From Echinicola sp. 20G (GTDB taxonomy: Bacteria; Bacteroidota; Bacteroidia; Cytophagales; Cyclobacteriaceae), in NCBI RefSeq assembly GCF_015533855.1, contig NZ_AP024154.1, positions 1,367,001-1,431,000 of the forward strand: DNA of 64,000 bases, written 5' to 3'. Position 1 is the first letter of the stretch, and each line of letters opens with the position of its first letter. A program made the position numbers and the translations under genes. Positions 1 to 8,434 of the stretch are shown here, one piece after another. The notes below the pieces were generated by a model. The model ran no database searches and had not been told where the DNA came from. It was given only the letters and a program-made list of their open reading frames with translations.

Positions 1-90
1 GCTCCAATGATTTGTCTACTTTGCTCGGGCTTGGCAGATCATGCCACAGGTAGCACCATAGATATCAATGCCGGTTCTTATGTGCACTAA
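1..90 (+). CDS. C-terminal end of a short-chain dehydrogenase/reductase (partial)
   Basis: An open frame enters from the left edge and stops with TAA at 88-90. The visible 29 residues end in ATGSTIDINAGSYVH, which resembles the C-terminal strand of SDR enzymes, where T-G-x-x-[IL]-D-[VI]-[ND]-G-G is typical. The catalytic Tyr-Lys and the Rossmann fold would lie outside the window, so the substrate cannot be inferred. About 70 bp separate it from the downstream decarboxylase, so they may be co-transcribed. The assignment rests on a short tail only. Confidence 0.55.
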   Translation, partial: APMICLLCSGLADHATGSTIDINAGSYVH

Positions 91-160
91 TTAAATGCTA
101 AGTAGCAATTGATAGACAATACATTTTTACACATACAGCTCCAACTCAACGCTATAAACC

Positions 161-1591
161 ATGATGAACAAAAAGGATTTCCGAAAACATGCCCACGAGT
201 TGGTGGATTGGATGGCAGATTATATGGAACAAAAGGAGAGCTATCCGGTAACACCCCAAGTATCTCCTGGTGAAATTTATCAACAACTTCCGAATGATGC
301 TCCGGAAGTACCTGACAGTTTTGAAACTATTTTTAAGGACTTTGAAGAGATCATCATGCCGGGCATGAGTCATTGGCAGCATCCAGCCTTTTTTGGGTAT
401 TTCCCAGCCAATAATTCGGAACCTTCCATTTTGGCTGAAATGCTGATGGCCACGCTTGGTGCTCAATGCATGTCCTGGTTGACCTCCCCTGCTGCTACGG
501 AGTTGGAAGAAAAAGTCGTGGAGTGGTTGCGGGATGCAAAGGGTTTGGATTCTAACTGGAAAGGTGTAATTCAAGATACAGCTTCTACCGGGACACTTTG
601 TGCCATTTTAGCTGCCAGGGAAAAGGCAAGCAGTTTTGCCATTAACCAAAGGGGCTTTAGTGGCAAGGAAAAATACAGGGTATACAGTTCATTGCATGTA
701 CATTCTTCTGTCGACAAAGCGATGCGCATTGCTGGTTTGGGGAAAGAGAACTTGGTCAAAATCAATGTGGATAAATCCTTTGCTATGGATCCAGAAGCAC
801 TTGAGTTGGCCATAAAAGCTGATTTACAGCAAGGCTATAAGCCCATTTGTGTGATTTCAGCTTTGGGAACGACCAGTTCCACGGCCATTGATCCTATTGA
901 TAAGATTGGGGATATTTGTATCCAATACAACATGTGGCACCATATTGACGCCGCCTATGCAGGCACTGCTCTGTTGTTGCCGGAATACCGTTGGATGAGC
1001 AAAGGACATGAGAAAGCAGACAGTTATGTCTTTAATCCGCACAAATGGATGTTTACCAATTTTGATTGTTCTGTCCTGTATGTGAAGGATGCCCAACATT
1101 TGGTCCATACCTTCTCTATGACGCCCGAATACCTTAAAACTTCCCATGATCAGGATGTGAATAACTACCGGGATTGGGGAATACAACTGGGTCGCAGGTT
1201 TCGCGCTTTGAAACTTTGGTTTGTACTTCGGAGTTATGGTTTGGAAGGCATAAGAAAGAAGCTTAGGGTGCATTTATCCTTGACCCAATCTGTGGTAAAT
1301 CTGGTCGAAAATGAATCAAATTTGGAGTTGTTTTCTCCTATTCCGTTGAATACCATTTGTTTCCGTTTTGTGGATAAGTCGTTTGGCTTTGAGAAGCTCA
1401 ATGAAATTAACCAGCGTTGGATGGAGTCAGTTAATGCTACAGGGAAAGCTTTTTTTACCCATACCAAGCTGGATGAAAAGTACTGTATCCGCTGGGTGAT
1501 TGGTCAAACAGATGTGAACCAGTCTCACATTGACAAAACTTGGACATTATTGATGGAAATGCTAAAAAACATAATTAAACCATCCAATTAA
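161..1591 (+). CDS. PLP-dependent amino-acid decarboxylase (aromatic-L-amino-acid decarboxylase family, group II)
   Basis: At 476 aa this has the normal length for group II decarboxylases such as aromatic amino acid (DDC/tyrosine) decarboxylases. The N-terminus has the family opening (helix rich in Asp/Trp/Met, then P-G-E-I near residue 38). HIDAAYAG holds the Asp that contacts the pyridine nitrogen of PLP. NPHKW around Lys295 is the Schiff-base lysine motif. The likely reaction is decarboxylation of an aromatic L-amino acid to the amine plus CO2 in the cytoplasm; which substrate is used cannot be read from the sequence. Two adjacent ATGs (161 and 164) are possible starts. The next gene begins 2 bp after the stop, which suggests co-transcription. 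Confidence 0.9.
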   Translation: MMNKKDFRKHAHELVDWMADYMEQKESYPVTPQVSPGEIYQQLPNDAPEVPDSFETIFKDFEEIIMPGMSHWQHPAFFGYFPANNSEPSILAEMLMATLGAQCMSWLTSPAATELEEKVVEWLRDAKGLDSNWKGVIQDTASTGTLCAILAAREKASSFAINQRGFSGKEKYRVYSSLHVHSSVDKAMRIAGLGKENLVKINVDKSFAMDPEALELAIKADLQQGYKPICVISALGTTSSTAIDPIDKIGDICIQYNMWHHIDAAYAGTALLLPEYRWMSKGHEKADSYVFNPHKWMFTNFDCSVLYVKDAQHLVHTFSMTPEYLKTSHDQDVNNYRDWGIQLGRRFRALKLWFVLRSYGLEGIRKKLRVHLSLTQSVVNLVENESNLELFSPIPLNTICFRFVDKSFGFEKLNEINQRWMESVNATGKAFFTHTKLDEKYCIRWVIGQTDVNQSHIDKTWTLLMEMLKNIIKPSN

Positions 1592-1593
1592 TC

Positions 1594-2184
1594 ATGGCAC
1601 GTAGGGATCCTATATTTACACCGGAATTGATCAAGGTCATTAAGATCTTTGGTTTTGCATCGGTGGGGATCGTGTTGGTGTTTTCTTTTTTCAATGAATA
1701 CAGAGCGGATAATACAGGAGATGCAGAAGTGACGCATATTACTGATGCTAGCCGATTGTATTTTAAAAATGTCCGGCAAATCTACTATAAGATTGAAAGA
1801 AGAGATGATGCTAAAGTGGATATTTTTAGGTACTCGAGAAATTCGAATGACAAAAAACTGCTTTTTCTCAACCTTTCTATTATATTAAGCCGTATAAAAA
1901 ATGAAGCCTATATCTTCGTAGAACCATCTGAAGCTTTAGAAAAGCTTGAGGAAATAGAAATTAGATGGAAAAATCAATCAAGCCAAAAGCAAGGAGAATT
2001 ATACTTTAGGTTTGGGGATCGTTTTACACATTATGATTTTGTTTCTAAGTTGGCGCCATTAATTGAGGAGAACATTGATTTTGAGGTCAAATTTGATCAA
2101 GAATGGCAACCAATATTGGTAGCTGAAAAAGAGCGTTTTGCTTTTAAGGTGACTGCAGAGGATTATTTTAGGCTTGTAGAGTAA
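1594..2184 (+). CDS. Hypothetical protein with one N-terminal membrane segment
   Basis: The 196-residue protein begins with a short basic segment, then one hydrophobic helix (about residues 15-32), then a charged soluble region of mixed alpha/beta character. It looks like a membrane-anchored protein with a large soluble tail. No enzyme motif is visible. ATG lies 2 bp after the decarboxylase stop, so translation is probably coupled to it. I do not recognise the family. Confidence 0.7.
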   Translation: MARRDPIFTPELIKVIKIFGFASVGIVLVFSFFNEYRADNTGDAEVTHITDASRLYFKNVRQIYYKIERRDDAKVDIFRYSRNSNDKKLLFLNLSIILSRIKNEAYIFVEPSEALEKLEEIEIRWKNQSSQKQGELYFRFGDRFTHYDFVSKLAPLIEENIDFEVKFDQEWQPILVAEKERFAFKVTAEDYFRLVE

Positions 2185-2202
2185 ACCCAAAGTAATACCA
2201 TT

Positions 2203-2664
2203 ATGGACGTAAAAAAAATAGACAATCTCTGGAGATTTCTAGGGATTCGAAACAATGTACCGGTGAAACTGGAATTGGATCATCATGTGTCCTACTCTTT
2301 TATCAAGGGAAATATTCAGGTCAAGCACCAATTTAATCCAAAGCTATGGCAGGAATCTTCTTTGGTGATTCAAGAGAAGTCTTTCCAAGAAAAGTCTGTT
2401 TTGCAACATTACCACCACAAGAAGCAACGATTTGGTTTTCATACCGAAATGACTTCGACGCATGTGCAAATATTTTTTCCCAGAGAGTTACTACATTTCA
2501 AGACCAAATATGAAATGGACATTCAAAAGGATCGTCACGGCAATTACCAAATTATCCTCAGCCCTTTTGTGCCTAAAAATGTTTATGAGATTTTAGACAG
2601 TGTAAATTTCACTTGTAGGGAATTGTGGAAGAAGGATTTTTTCTCAGAAAGCATTCGAAACTGA
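2203..2664 (+). CDS. Hypothetical soluble protein
   Basis: This 153-residue protein has no signal peptide or membrane segment. It is rich in basic and aromatic residues, with a His-rich patch (QHYHHKKQRFGFH near residue 68) that could bind metal or nucleic acid, though nothing proves this. It starts 18 bp after the preceding stop in the same direction and is probably the last gene of the decarboxylase transcription unit. It converges with the DUF2905-type gene, whose stop is 3 bp away. Confidence 0.6.
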   Translation: MDVKKIDNLWRFLGIRNNVPVKLELDHHVSYSFIKGNIQVKHQFNPKLWQESSLVIQEKSFQEKSVLQHYHHKKQRFGFHTEMTSTHVQIFFPRELLHFKTKYEMDIQKDRHGNYQIILSPFVPKNVYEILDSVNFTCRELWKKDFFSESIRN

Positions 2665-2667
2665 GTG

Positions 2668-2895
2668 CTACTTGCTTAAAAACTGAATAAGTCTTATTAC
2701 CAAAGAAACGAGAATGCTCAACAGGACCATGGTGGTTATGGGAAAGTAAAACCGGAAATTTTTCCTTTCTATCCGAACATCACCGGGTAACCTCCCGAGC
2801 CAACTGAGCTTATCACCCAGAAAATAAATCGCCAGCCCAATCAGTGTGATACTGATCCCAATACCTATTATCCATTTTGCAGTTTCAGCGTTCAT
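2668..2895 (-). CDS. DUF2905-like small membrane protein
   Basis: The 75-residue protein has two hydrophobic helices (about 8-26 and 50-72) separated by a loop containing LGRLPGDVRIERKNFRFYFP. This is the hallmark of the DUF2905 family of short inner-membrane proteins with unknown function (family recognition). Length and two-helix layout fit. A good minus-strand promoter (TTG, 17 bp, TATTTTTG) lies at 2942-2969. It is convergent with the preceding plus-strand gene. Confidence 0.85.
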   Translation of the reverse strand: MNAETAKWIIGIGISITLIGLAIYFLGDKLSWLGRLPGDVRIERKNFRFYFPITTMVLLSILVSLVIRLIQFLSK

Positions 2896-2941
2896 AGGCG
2901 CTTATTGTGGACACTTCAGCAATGAAGTTATTAATATTTTC

Positions 2942-2969
2942 CAAAAATAGTAGTGTTCGCAAAAGCCAA
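2942..2969 (-). promoter_or_regulatory. Bacteroidota-type promoter for the DUF2905 gene
   Basis: On the minus strand, TATTTTTG (2942-2949 in plus coordinates) matches the Bacteroidota -7 consensus TAnnTTTG, and TTG (2967-2969) lies 17 bp upstream as a -33 element. The predicted transcription start is near 2938, giving a leader of about 40 nt before the ATG at 2895. Confidence 0.55.
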
Positions 2970-2970
2970 G

Positions 2971-2978
2971 TATATTTG
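2971..2978 (+). promoter_or_regulatory. -7 box TATATTTG upstream of the DUF1684 gene
   Basis: TATATTTG matches TAnnTTTG exactly and lies 25 bp before the ATG at 3003. It supports that ATG over the more upstream in-frame ATG at 2907, which would lie in front of the promoter. It is back to back with the minus-strand promoter of the DUF2905 gene. No clear -33 TTG was seen. Confidence 0.45.
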
Positions 2979-3002
2979 GGGATGCATTCAATCCTATTTA
3001 AA

Positions 3003-3608
3003 ATGAAGTACTGTTTGACTATTTGCTTTGCATTATGCTTTTTATCGTTTTGGGTTTCTGCACAGGATAGTTATACGCTAGAGATTCAGGCATTTCAAGA
3101 CCACTTGAATGATGAGTTTGCCAATCCTGATGAGTCGCCCCTAAAAAGTGAAGACCTGGAGCAATTTGAAGAGCTTGCGTTTTTTCCTATCAACCCTAAA
3201 TTACAAATAAAGGCCACTTTTGTAAGGACTGAGAATCAAAAGCCTTTTAGAATGAAGACCACTACCACACGGAGGCCAATTTATGAAAAGTTTGGAGAGG
3301 CGCATTTTGAACTGGATGGCAAAAACTATGTACTCAATATTTACCAAAGTCACCAACTAAGGGAAAGGGAAGAATTCAAGACGCATTTGTTTTTGCCTTT
3401 TACGGATCTCACCAATGGAGATAGCTCATATGGTGGAGGAAGGTTCATTGACTTGGAAATTCCCTCAGATCAAGAAATAATTATTGATTTTAATAAAGCG
3501 TATAATCCTTACTGTGCCTACAATTCACGCTATTCATGTCCCATACCTCCAAAAGAAAATGATTTACCATTGGAGATTAAAGCAGGAGTAATGAAATTTC
3601 ATGATTAG
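3003..3608 (+). CDS. DUF1684 family secreted protein
   Basis: From the ATG at 3003 the protein is 201 aa. It begins with a signal peptide (hydrophobic core, then VSAQ/DSY, cleavage probably after A). The rest matches DUF1684 proteins: early Asp/Glu-rich segment, central beta-strand region, GGGRFIDL, and a C-terminal NPYCAYNSRYSCPIPPKEN, the conserved AYNPYCAY...CP.PP.EN signature with two cysteines. The molecular function of the family is unknown. The upstream ATG at 2907 is rejected because it would place non-signal sequence before the signal peptide. Confidence 0.85.
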   Translation: MKYCLTICFALCFLSFWVSAQDSYTLEIQAFQDHLNDEFANPDESPLKSEDLEQFEELAFFPINPKLQIKATFVRTENQKPFRMKTTTTRRPIYEKFGEAHFELDGKNYVLNIYQSHQLREREEFKTHLFLPFTDLTNGDSSYGGGRFIDLEIPSDQEIIIDFNKAYNPYCAYNSRYSCPIPPKENDLPLEIKAGVMKFHD

Positions 3609-3623
3609 TGACAACTGAGTATT

Positions 3624-4298
3624 TTAGAAAGATTTCCACAATCGATCAAACTCCTTTTCAAATGTCCTGACCGTGTGGATATCTTCTAACAATACAATGT
3701 TCTCATAATTGTATTCAGCAGCTGATCTTGTCCAATTGTAGCTTCCTGTTAAGATCTTTTTGCGGTCAAAAATCGCAAACTTATGATGCATATGGACAGG
3801 ACTATTGTCTTTTTGCACCAAAATTCCGGCTTGTTCCATTTGCTCGATGTCAGAGCCTAAATCAAAGGACTTGTCATCATCGGTAATGATCTTGATGGGA
3901 ACTTTCCTATCATGGGCATGTAGTAGTTCTTCTGTGATGCGGTCATCACTAATAGTAAAGACACAAATGTGGATAAGTGAACTCGCATTCCTAATTTCTT
4001 GGCGGATTGCATCCCTACAAGCATTTCCCGGACTAAAAAAGGCAGCTGTGGCAGAAGGAGCTTGCGGTTCCTGCTTCAGTACTTTAATGGCCTCATAAAA
4101 CCATTGGATCAGGTTTTGGCTTTTTATATCGTCGGTATTTTCCACTGCCATTTGTCTGATTTCGGATAGCAGAACTTGTCTTTCATGTGTGGACAAGTGA
4201 CTTAAATCAGCCTTTAAAGCCTTTCTTTCCGAACGGGAAAGGACATGATCTTGCAGGCTGTCTTTGAAGTCTTGAATTATTTTTTCTAAGGAAAGCAT
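3624..4298 (-). CDS. Phospholipase D-like (HKD) nuclease/phosphodiesterase family protein
   Basis: The 224-residue protein has one complete HKD motif, HHKFAIFD (H-x-K-x4-D), followed by KKILTGSYNWTRSAAEYNYEN, typical of single-HKD PLD_2 proteins of the mitochondrial cardiolipin hydrolase/Nuc type, which act as dimers. The first about 80 residues are helical and charged and form an extra N-terminal domain. No signal peptide is seen, so it is probably cytoplasmic. Whether it cleaves nucleic acid or phospholipid cannot be decided. It ends 16 bp from the DUF1684 gene (convergent). Confidence 0.85.
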   Translation of the reverse strand: MLSLEKIIQDFKDSLQDHVLSRSERKALKADLSHLSTHERQVLLSEIRQMAVENTDDIKSQNLIQWFYEAIKVLKQEPQAPSATAAFFSPGNACRDAIRQEIRNASSLIHICVFTISDDRITEELLHAHDRKVPIKIITDDDKSFDLGSDIEQMEQAGILVQKDNSPVHMHHKFAIFDRKKILTGSYNWTRSAAEYNYENIVLLEDIHTVRTFEKEFDRLWKSF

Positions 4299-4453
4299 TA
4301 TCTGTTCAGTTGGTTAGATAAACCGAAGCAATTGAAGTTGAGTTTCTTAATTTTATCTAACATAAGAATTTACAATGAGAGAATTGACATTTTCAACTTG
4401 GATCAGCGAAGCTTTCACTGTGGATAAATAGGAATTTAATATTTTATGAGCTC

Positions 4454-4837
4454 TTAAAGCACATTTTCCTCAAAAAGCTTCACTAAGGTTTTATCCAAAT
4501 CTTGGGAAAATCCGGTATGTGGTCTAGAGGTTTGTATTACAGAACTTCTGACTGCGGTGAGCCATCGAAACCGTGAAGCGAGATCCATTTCCGCAATTTT
4601 TCCTCCGTGGTCTTTTCCAAAGCAGATTTTGTCAAAAGAGGATAAGTTGAGCTTGATCATTTCAATATCTGCTGCTGCATCCAAGGCCAACAATTTGTTT
4701 TCGTTCAAATGGGTCTTGACTTTGAGGAAGCCACTTTTAGCGTCGCAAAGGATCACTCCCGCGTTGATAAACTCTTCTCTTTCCACCCGAGGTACCACCC
4801 GGATGATGGCATATTCAAATAAGTGCTGCTCTTGCAT
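4454..4837 (-). CDS. DUF3037 domain protein, partner of the HipA-like gene
   Basis: I take the ATG at 4837 (MQEQHLFEYA), giving 127 aa. An ATG 30 bp further upstream gives an N-terminus unlike the family. DUF3037 proteins start with Y-x-[YV]-A-[IV]-x-R-V-V-P-R-x-E-R-x-E-[FV]-x-N-x-G-V-I-L, and here EYAIIRVVPRVEREEFINAG matches well. The function is unknown, but these genes are regularly found immediately after a HipA-like kinase gene. The start overlaps the end of the upstream HipA-like gene by 23 bp, so the two are co-translated. Confidence 0.85.
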   Translation of the reverse strand: MQEQHLFEYAIIRVVPRVEREEFINAGVILCDAKSGFLKVKTHLNENKLLALDAAADIEMIKLNLSSFDKICFGKDHGGKIAEMDLASRFRWLTAVRSSVIQTSRPHTGFSQDLDKTLVKLFEENVL

Positions 4838-5597
4838 CTTGGGCTTCTTTGGTAAATTGATCAGCATAAGAAAATCTCAGCTGTAAATATTCTTGGTAAA
4901 CATTTCGCAATGTCTCAGCATCGTCTCCATCGCCACTTGCCAACAGCCATTCTTTTGGAATCAGGGAGACAATTTCTTTTATTTTTTCAGGACTCAGTAA
5001 CTTTTTAAAGCTTTCATTGGCTTCATCCAATTGACTGGCTTTGGGAAGCAGGACATGGTTTTGGATAATGGGAAAAGGCTTGGTGGCACTTTTTTCCCAA
5101 TTGGTCCAGGCATGATGGAAAAGCAAGGAAGCCCCATGGTCAATCAGCCATAGTTCGCGGTTCCACATAAGCATATTGGTATTTCGGAAGGTGCGGTCCA
5201 CATTGGTGATCAGCATGTCCAGCCAAACGATTTTGGAAGCAAGCAAGGGATCCACCTCCATGGCCAAAGCATCATAGTTGATGGCTCCTGAGAGAAAGTG
5301 CAGGGCGAGGTTCTTGCCTTGGCTGCTTTTGAGCAGGTCTTGGATTTCCTCATCTCCTTCCGATCGGCCAAAGGCCGGATCCAAAAAGGCAAATACCAGT
5401 TCTGGTACTTTGAAGCCCAAAAGTCTGGCAATTTCACCACCGATCATTTCTGCAATCAGGGCTTTTTCCCGCTGTCCTGCCCCACGAAATTTCAACACAT
5501 ATTTGAAACCATCGTCGGCATCCGTCAAAGCCGGCAAAGAGCCTCCCTCCCTGAGTGGAAGGATATATCGGGTCACATTTACAGTGCGTAAATCCAT
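4815..5597 (-). CDS. HipA-like kinase-fold protein (HipA_2 type)
   Basis: The 260-residue protein shows the HipA/PI4K-like fold in short form. YVLKFRGAGQREKALIAEMI carries the ATP-binding Lys. A catalytic loop follows in ITNVDRTFRNTNML (D...N pair), and then LIDHGASLLF, where the Asp corresponds to the metal-binding D of HipA. It lacks the N-terminal domain of classical HipA, which is about 440 aa, and has no HipB-type HTH partner. The partner is instead the overlapping DUF3037 gene. A role as a Ser/Thr protein kinase is inferred from the family; the target is unknown. Confidence 0.8.
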   Translation of the reverse strand: MDLRTVNVTRYILPLREGGSLPALTDADDGFKYVLKFRGAGQREKALIAEMIGGEIARLLGFKVPELVFAFLDPAFGRSEGDEEIQDLLKSSQGKNLALHFLSGAINYDALAMEVDPLLASKIVWLDMLITNVDRTFRNTNMLMWNRELWLIDHGASLLFHHAWTNWEKSATKPFPIIQNHVLLPKASQLDEANESFKKLLSPEKIKEIVSLIPKEWLLASGDGDDAETLRNVYQEYLQLRFSYADQFTKEAQDARAALI

Positions 5598-5834
5598 AGT
5601 TTTGATAAAAAGGTTAACTGGGCCTAAGCCTGATGATTCTAATCCGACCGACCAACTTTTCCCAGTTCAAATATTGAATAATATATTTTAAATTATTTCT
5701 TTTTAAAAATCTCTTTAGCCAATGACAGATCTGCCTTAGCTCATTCTAAATCCAATAATTCCTCTTTGGTCAATCATCGGGAGAGGAAATACTTATAAGT
5801 AAATACTGACACTATTTTTCTACTTTGAAACAGG

Positions 5835-6710
5835 TCAATTTACTTCTATATTAAGCCCATATTCATTACTTCTTTCAATAAATTTTTGAATGTTGTCTGG
5901 TCGCCATTGCGTGCAAGTGGAAATAACTTTATCATTTAGTCTTATGGTTTCTTCCGGATTGATATAGTACCTTTTGTGTCCAGAATTTAGAAAAATATCT
6001 TCCGCTTTTTCAAAAGTCTCAAAAACCCCAAAACTTCCTTGAATCCAGTCTGGAAAATCTCTTTTTAATTCAGCGTATGTAATGTAAGGATGTAGTTCAA
6101 CATAATATTTCATAACCGCATTTACCAACCTTCCCTTATTGTAACTTTCTCCATTGAAATGAAATTTTGAGAAGTCTTTTGATGTGTAATTGAACTTAAA
6201 GAAAGTATCAGATATCACAAAAATTTCATTAGCTTCACTTCTAAACCGCCGAATAGTCATTCCTGCAATTGGAATCCCTTTGTATTCATAGCCGTTTGCT
6301 AGAAGTTCTTGTAATTGTGGACTTATGGAATCCCCGATTAATACTCCTACCCATTTTGGATACCCTTCTTCATCCCAATAATCTCCAAATGATAGAATCT
6401 GTTCTTTAACATTTAAATAGTCTTCCAGTTGGGAAAGACTGTGATTGTTGATCTCTTTAAGTTTTAACTCTACTATCCCTAGGTACTCTGCACCATATTT
6501 TGCCAAAATGTCGATTCTTCCATCAGCTGATTTTCTTCCACTTTTTAAGGCTATTTCTGCATCTAATACGTCAACTTCTGAGAAATTTCGATTATCCAAT
6601 TTTAAAATTTCTTCGTTTTCTATAAGATAAGCCTCCATTGCCAACTCTTTTATGAAAGGATAGGCTTTCATGACTACATTATTGGCCGTTATTTGTCTAA
6701 AAAATTCCAT
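5835..6710 (-). CDS. PD-(D/E)XK nuclease-like protein (NucS/DUF91-like)
   Basis: The N-terminal third carries a PD-(D/E)XK core: GRIDILAKY with Asp67, then 13 residues to VELKLK with Glu81 and Lys83, in a layout like the C-terminal domain of NucS/EndoMS and DUF91 proteins. The remaining about 180 residues are unassigned. There is no signal peptide. The start overlaps the end of the upstream MutT-type gene by 22 bp, so the two are co-translated, suggesting a DNA or nucleotide maintenance unit. Which DNA structure is cut, if any, is not inferable. 237 bp of unremarkable AT-rich DNA separate it from the HipA-like gene. Confidence 0.7.
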   Translation of the reverse strand: MEFFRQITANNVVMKAYPFIKELAMEAYLIENEEILKLDNRNFSEVDVLDAEIALKSGRKSADGRIDILAKYGAEYLGIVELKLKEINNHSLSQLEDYLNVKEQILSFGDYWDEEGYPKWVGVLIGDSISPQLQELLANGYEYKGIPIAGMTIRRFRSEANEIFVISDTFFKFNYTSKDFSKFHFNGESYNKGRLVNAVMKYYVELHPYITYAELKRDFPDWIQGSFGVFETFEKAEDIFLNSGHKRYYINPEETIRLNDKVISTCTQWRPDNIQKFIERSNEYGLNIEVN

Positions 6711-7099
6711 TTTGCATTATTTCGTTTTAAAATTTCTCTAATCACGGGCTCATCTGCTTCAGCCCAGTCCAAGTCTAATAATTTGTCTTTAGACAGCCAC
6801 TGGTAGGCCTGGTGCTCTGATAAATACAGTTCACCGGATTCAATGGTCGCCAAAAAAGGAATCAACTTAATGGTAAAGTCGGGATAATGATGGATTACTT
6901 CAGGCAACTTCTCTGCGATCTTTATATTCAAATGCAGTTCTTCCTTAATCTCCCGGATAAGGCAATTTTCCTCCGACTCATTTGCCTCTATCTTGCCACC
7001 TGGAAATTCCCATTTGCCCGGCATTTTCATCTTTTTGCCCCTTTGGACTGCCAGGACCAATCCATCCCGAATAATAATAGCACAGGTTACTGAAAGCAT
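6689..7099 (-). CDS. NUDIX hydrolase, MutT (8-oxo-dGTP diphosphatase) type
   Basis: The protein of 136 aa has the complete NUDIX box G35-x5-E41-x7-R49-E50-x2-E53-E54 with hydrophobic residues in the right places. KMPGKWEFPGGKIE just before it is characteristic of the MutT branch, which sanitises 8-oxo-dGTP. The length agrees with E. coli MutT (129 aa). It is the first gene of a two-gene unit with the NucS-like nuclease. Substrate specificity is inferred from similarity. Confidence 0.85.
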   Translation of the reverse strand: MLSVTCAIIIRDGLVLAVQRGKKMKMPGKWEFPGGKIEANESEENCLIREIKEELHLNIKIAEKLPEVIHHYPDFTIKLIPFLATIESGELYLSEHQAYQWLSKDKLLDLDWAEADEPVIREILKRNNAKWNFLDK

Positions 7100-7263
7100 T
7101 GAAATTGGATTTGGTAACTAATATAGGGAATGAGCTTAAATTTGTTGATAAAATCCAATTGTATTGCTTACTTCTCTCCACTCAAACCTAAACCTGATGC
7201 TGCTGAAGCCTTCAAATAACTAAGCAATAATGCCGCTTACTTTAACAATCTCGTAAAAAGCCC

Positions 7264-7271
7264 TAATTTTG
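7264..7271 (+). promoter_or_regulatory. -7 box TAATTTTG directly before the HAD gene
   Basis: TAATTTTG matches TAnnTTTG and ends only 4 bp before the ATG at 7276. Since Bacteroidota start transcription a few bases after this box, the mRNA would be leaderless or nearly so. No clear -33 TTG is visible at the usual distance. Confidence 0.45.
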
Positions 7272-7275
7272 AGAC

Positions 7276-7932
7276 ATGAAAAATCGTGCAGTTATATTCG
7301 ATATGGACGGAGTCATCTGTCATACCAACCCCTACCATAGCCAAGCTTTTGATCGGTTCTTTGAAAAGCGGGGCATGAACCCTAGCCAAGAGGAGTATGC
7401 GGCGCATATGTACGGAAAACCCAACAGTTATATCTTCAGCTACTTTTTGAATAAGGAAATTACAGCGGAAGAATTGGTAGAATTGGAAAATGAAAAGGAA
7501 GGTTTGTTTCGGGAAATATATGCCTCACAAGTAACACCCGTGCCGGGTTATTTGGAGTTCTTGTCAAGTTTAAAAGAACATGGTTTTAAGACGGGCGTGG
7601 GGACTTCTGCCCCTCGTGCCAATATGGATTTGATTATCGATACTTTGGGTATCAGAAACCAGATGGAATCCTTTATGGCCAGCGAAGATGTAAAAACCCA
7701 TAAGCCCAAACCAGAAGTATACTTGAAATCTGCGGAAAACTTGTCCACAAACCCTGAAGATTGCGTGGTCTTTGAGGATTCTTTCTCAGGTGTAAGTGCC
7801 GGAATCAATGCAGGAATGCAGGTGGTAGGTGTCCTTACTTCCCATACCAAAGAAGAGTTGCCTCCTTGCCAATATTATATTGAAAATTATAACGAATTTT
7901 CAGTCCAAAAAGTACTTGAAATGCTTGTATAA
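7276..7932 (+). CDS. HAD superfamily hydrolase, beta-phosphoglucomutase-like
   Basis: The 218-residue protein opens with the HAD motif I FDMDGVI (Asp9 nucleophile, Asp11 acid/base), has motif II VGTSAP around residue 114, a motif III lysine in KTHKPKPEVYL, and motif IV in VFEDSFSGVSAG. The alpha-helical cap after motif I (residues 15-85) makes it a subclass I HAD of the PGM/sugar-phosphatase type. It probably dephosphorylates or isomerises a small sugar phosphate; the exact substrate is not known. It is monocistronic, with a promoter box just upstream. Confidence 0.85.
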   Translation: MKNRAVIFDMDGVICHTNPYHSQAFDRFFEKRGMNPSQEEYAAHMYGKPNSYIFSYFLNKEITAEELVELENEKEGLFREIYASQVTPVPGYLEFLSSLKEHGFKTGVGTSAPRANMDLIIDTLGIRNQMESFMASEDVKTHKPKPEVYLKSAENLSTNPEDCVVFEDSFSGVSAGINAGMQVVGVLTSHTKEELPPCQYYIENYNEFSVQKVLEMLV

Positions 7933-8011
7933 TTTCAAATACATAAAAAAGTAAAAAATATACATAATAATGTGGAAAAAGTTGTGAATAGCTTTCTTCC
8001 GCATTATTTTT

Positions 8012-8434
8012 TTAGTTGCCCATTGCGGTAATGACTAATTTTCGCGCGCCGCCATAATTTCTGAATTCCCCCAAATAAATGCCTTGCCAAGTTCCCAAGG
8101 CCAATTTTCCTCTTGAAATGGGAATATTTACGGTACAGCCAAAGAGGCTACTTTTGATATGGGCGGGCATATCATCAGGGCCTTCATAAGTGTGGATAAA
8201 CCGTGGATAACTTTCAGAAATCATGTCATTGATAAAGGTTTCGAAGTCTTTTCGCACCGTAGGGTCGGCATTTTCATTGATGGTCAAGCCCGCAGAAGTA
8301 TGTTGGATAAATACCTGTAAAGTACCCTGTTGGATTTCCTTAATTTCAGGTATGGCAGCCTCAACTTCATCAGTGATCAAATGAAAACCCCTACGATAAG
8401 GTTGAAGAGAAATATGTTTTTGAAAGAATTTCAT
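8012..8434 (-). CDS. yjbQ: YjbQ family protein (secondary thiamine-phosphate synthase)
   Basis: The 140 aa equal the normal family length. Signature segments are HTSAGLTINENADP near residue 47, the central Y-E-G-P-D-D-M-P-A-H-I-K segment, and the C-terminal LGTWQGIYLGEFRNYGGARK. UPF0047/YjbQ proteins form trimers with a metal site made by conserved His and Asp residues and can complement thiE mutants weakly, so the annotated activity is secondary and the true role is unclear. It is convergent with the HAD gene. Confidence 0.92.
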   Translation of the reverse strand: MKFFQKHISLQPYRRGFHLITDEVEAAIPEIKEIQQGTLQVFIQHTSAGLTINENADPTVRKDFETFINDMISESYPRFIHTYEGPDDMPAHIKSSLFGCTVNIPISRGKLALGTWQGIYLGEFRNYGGARKLVITAMGN

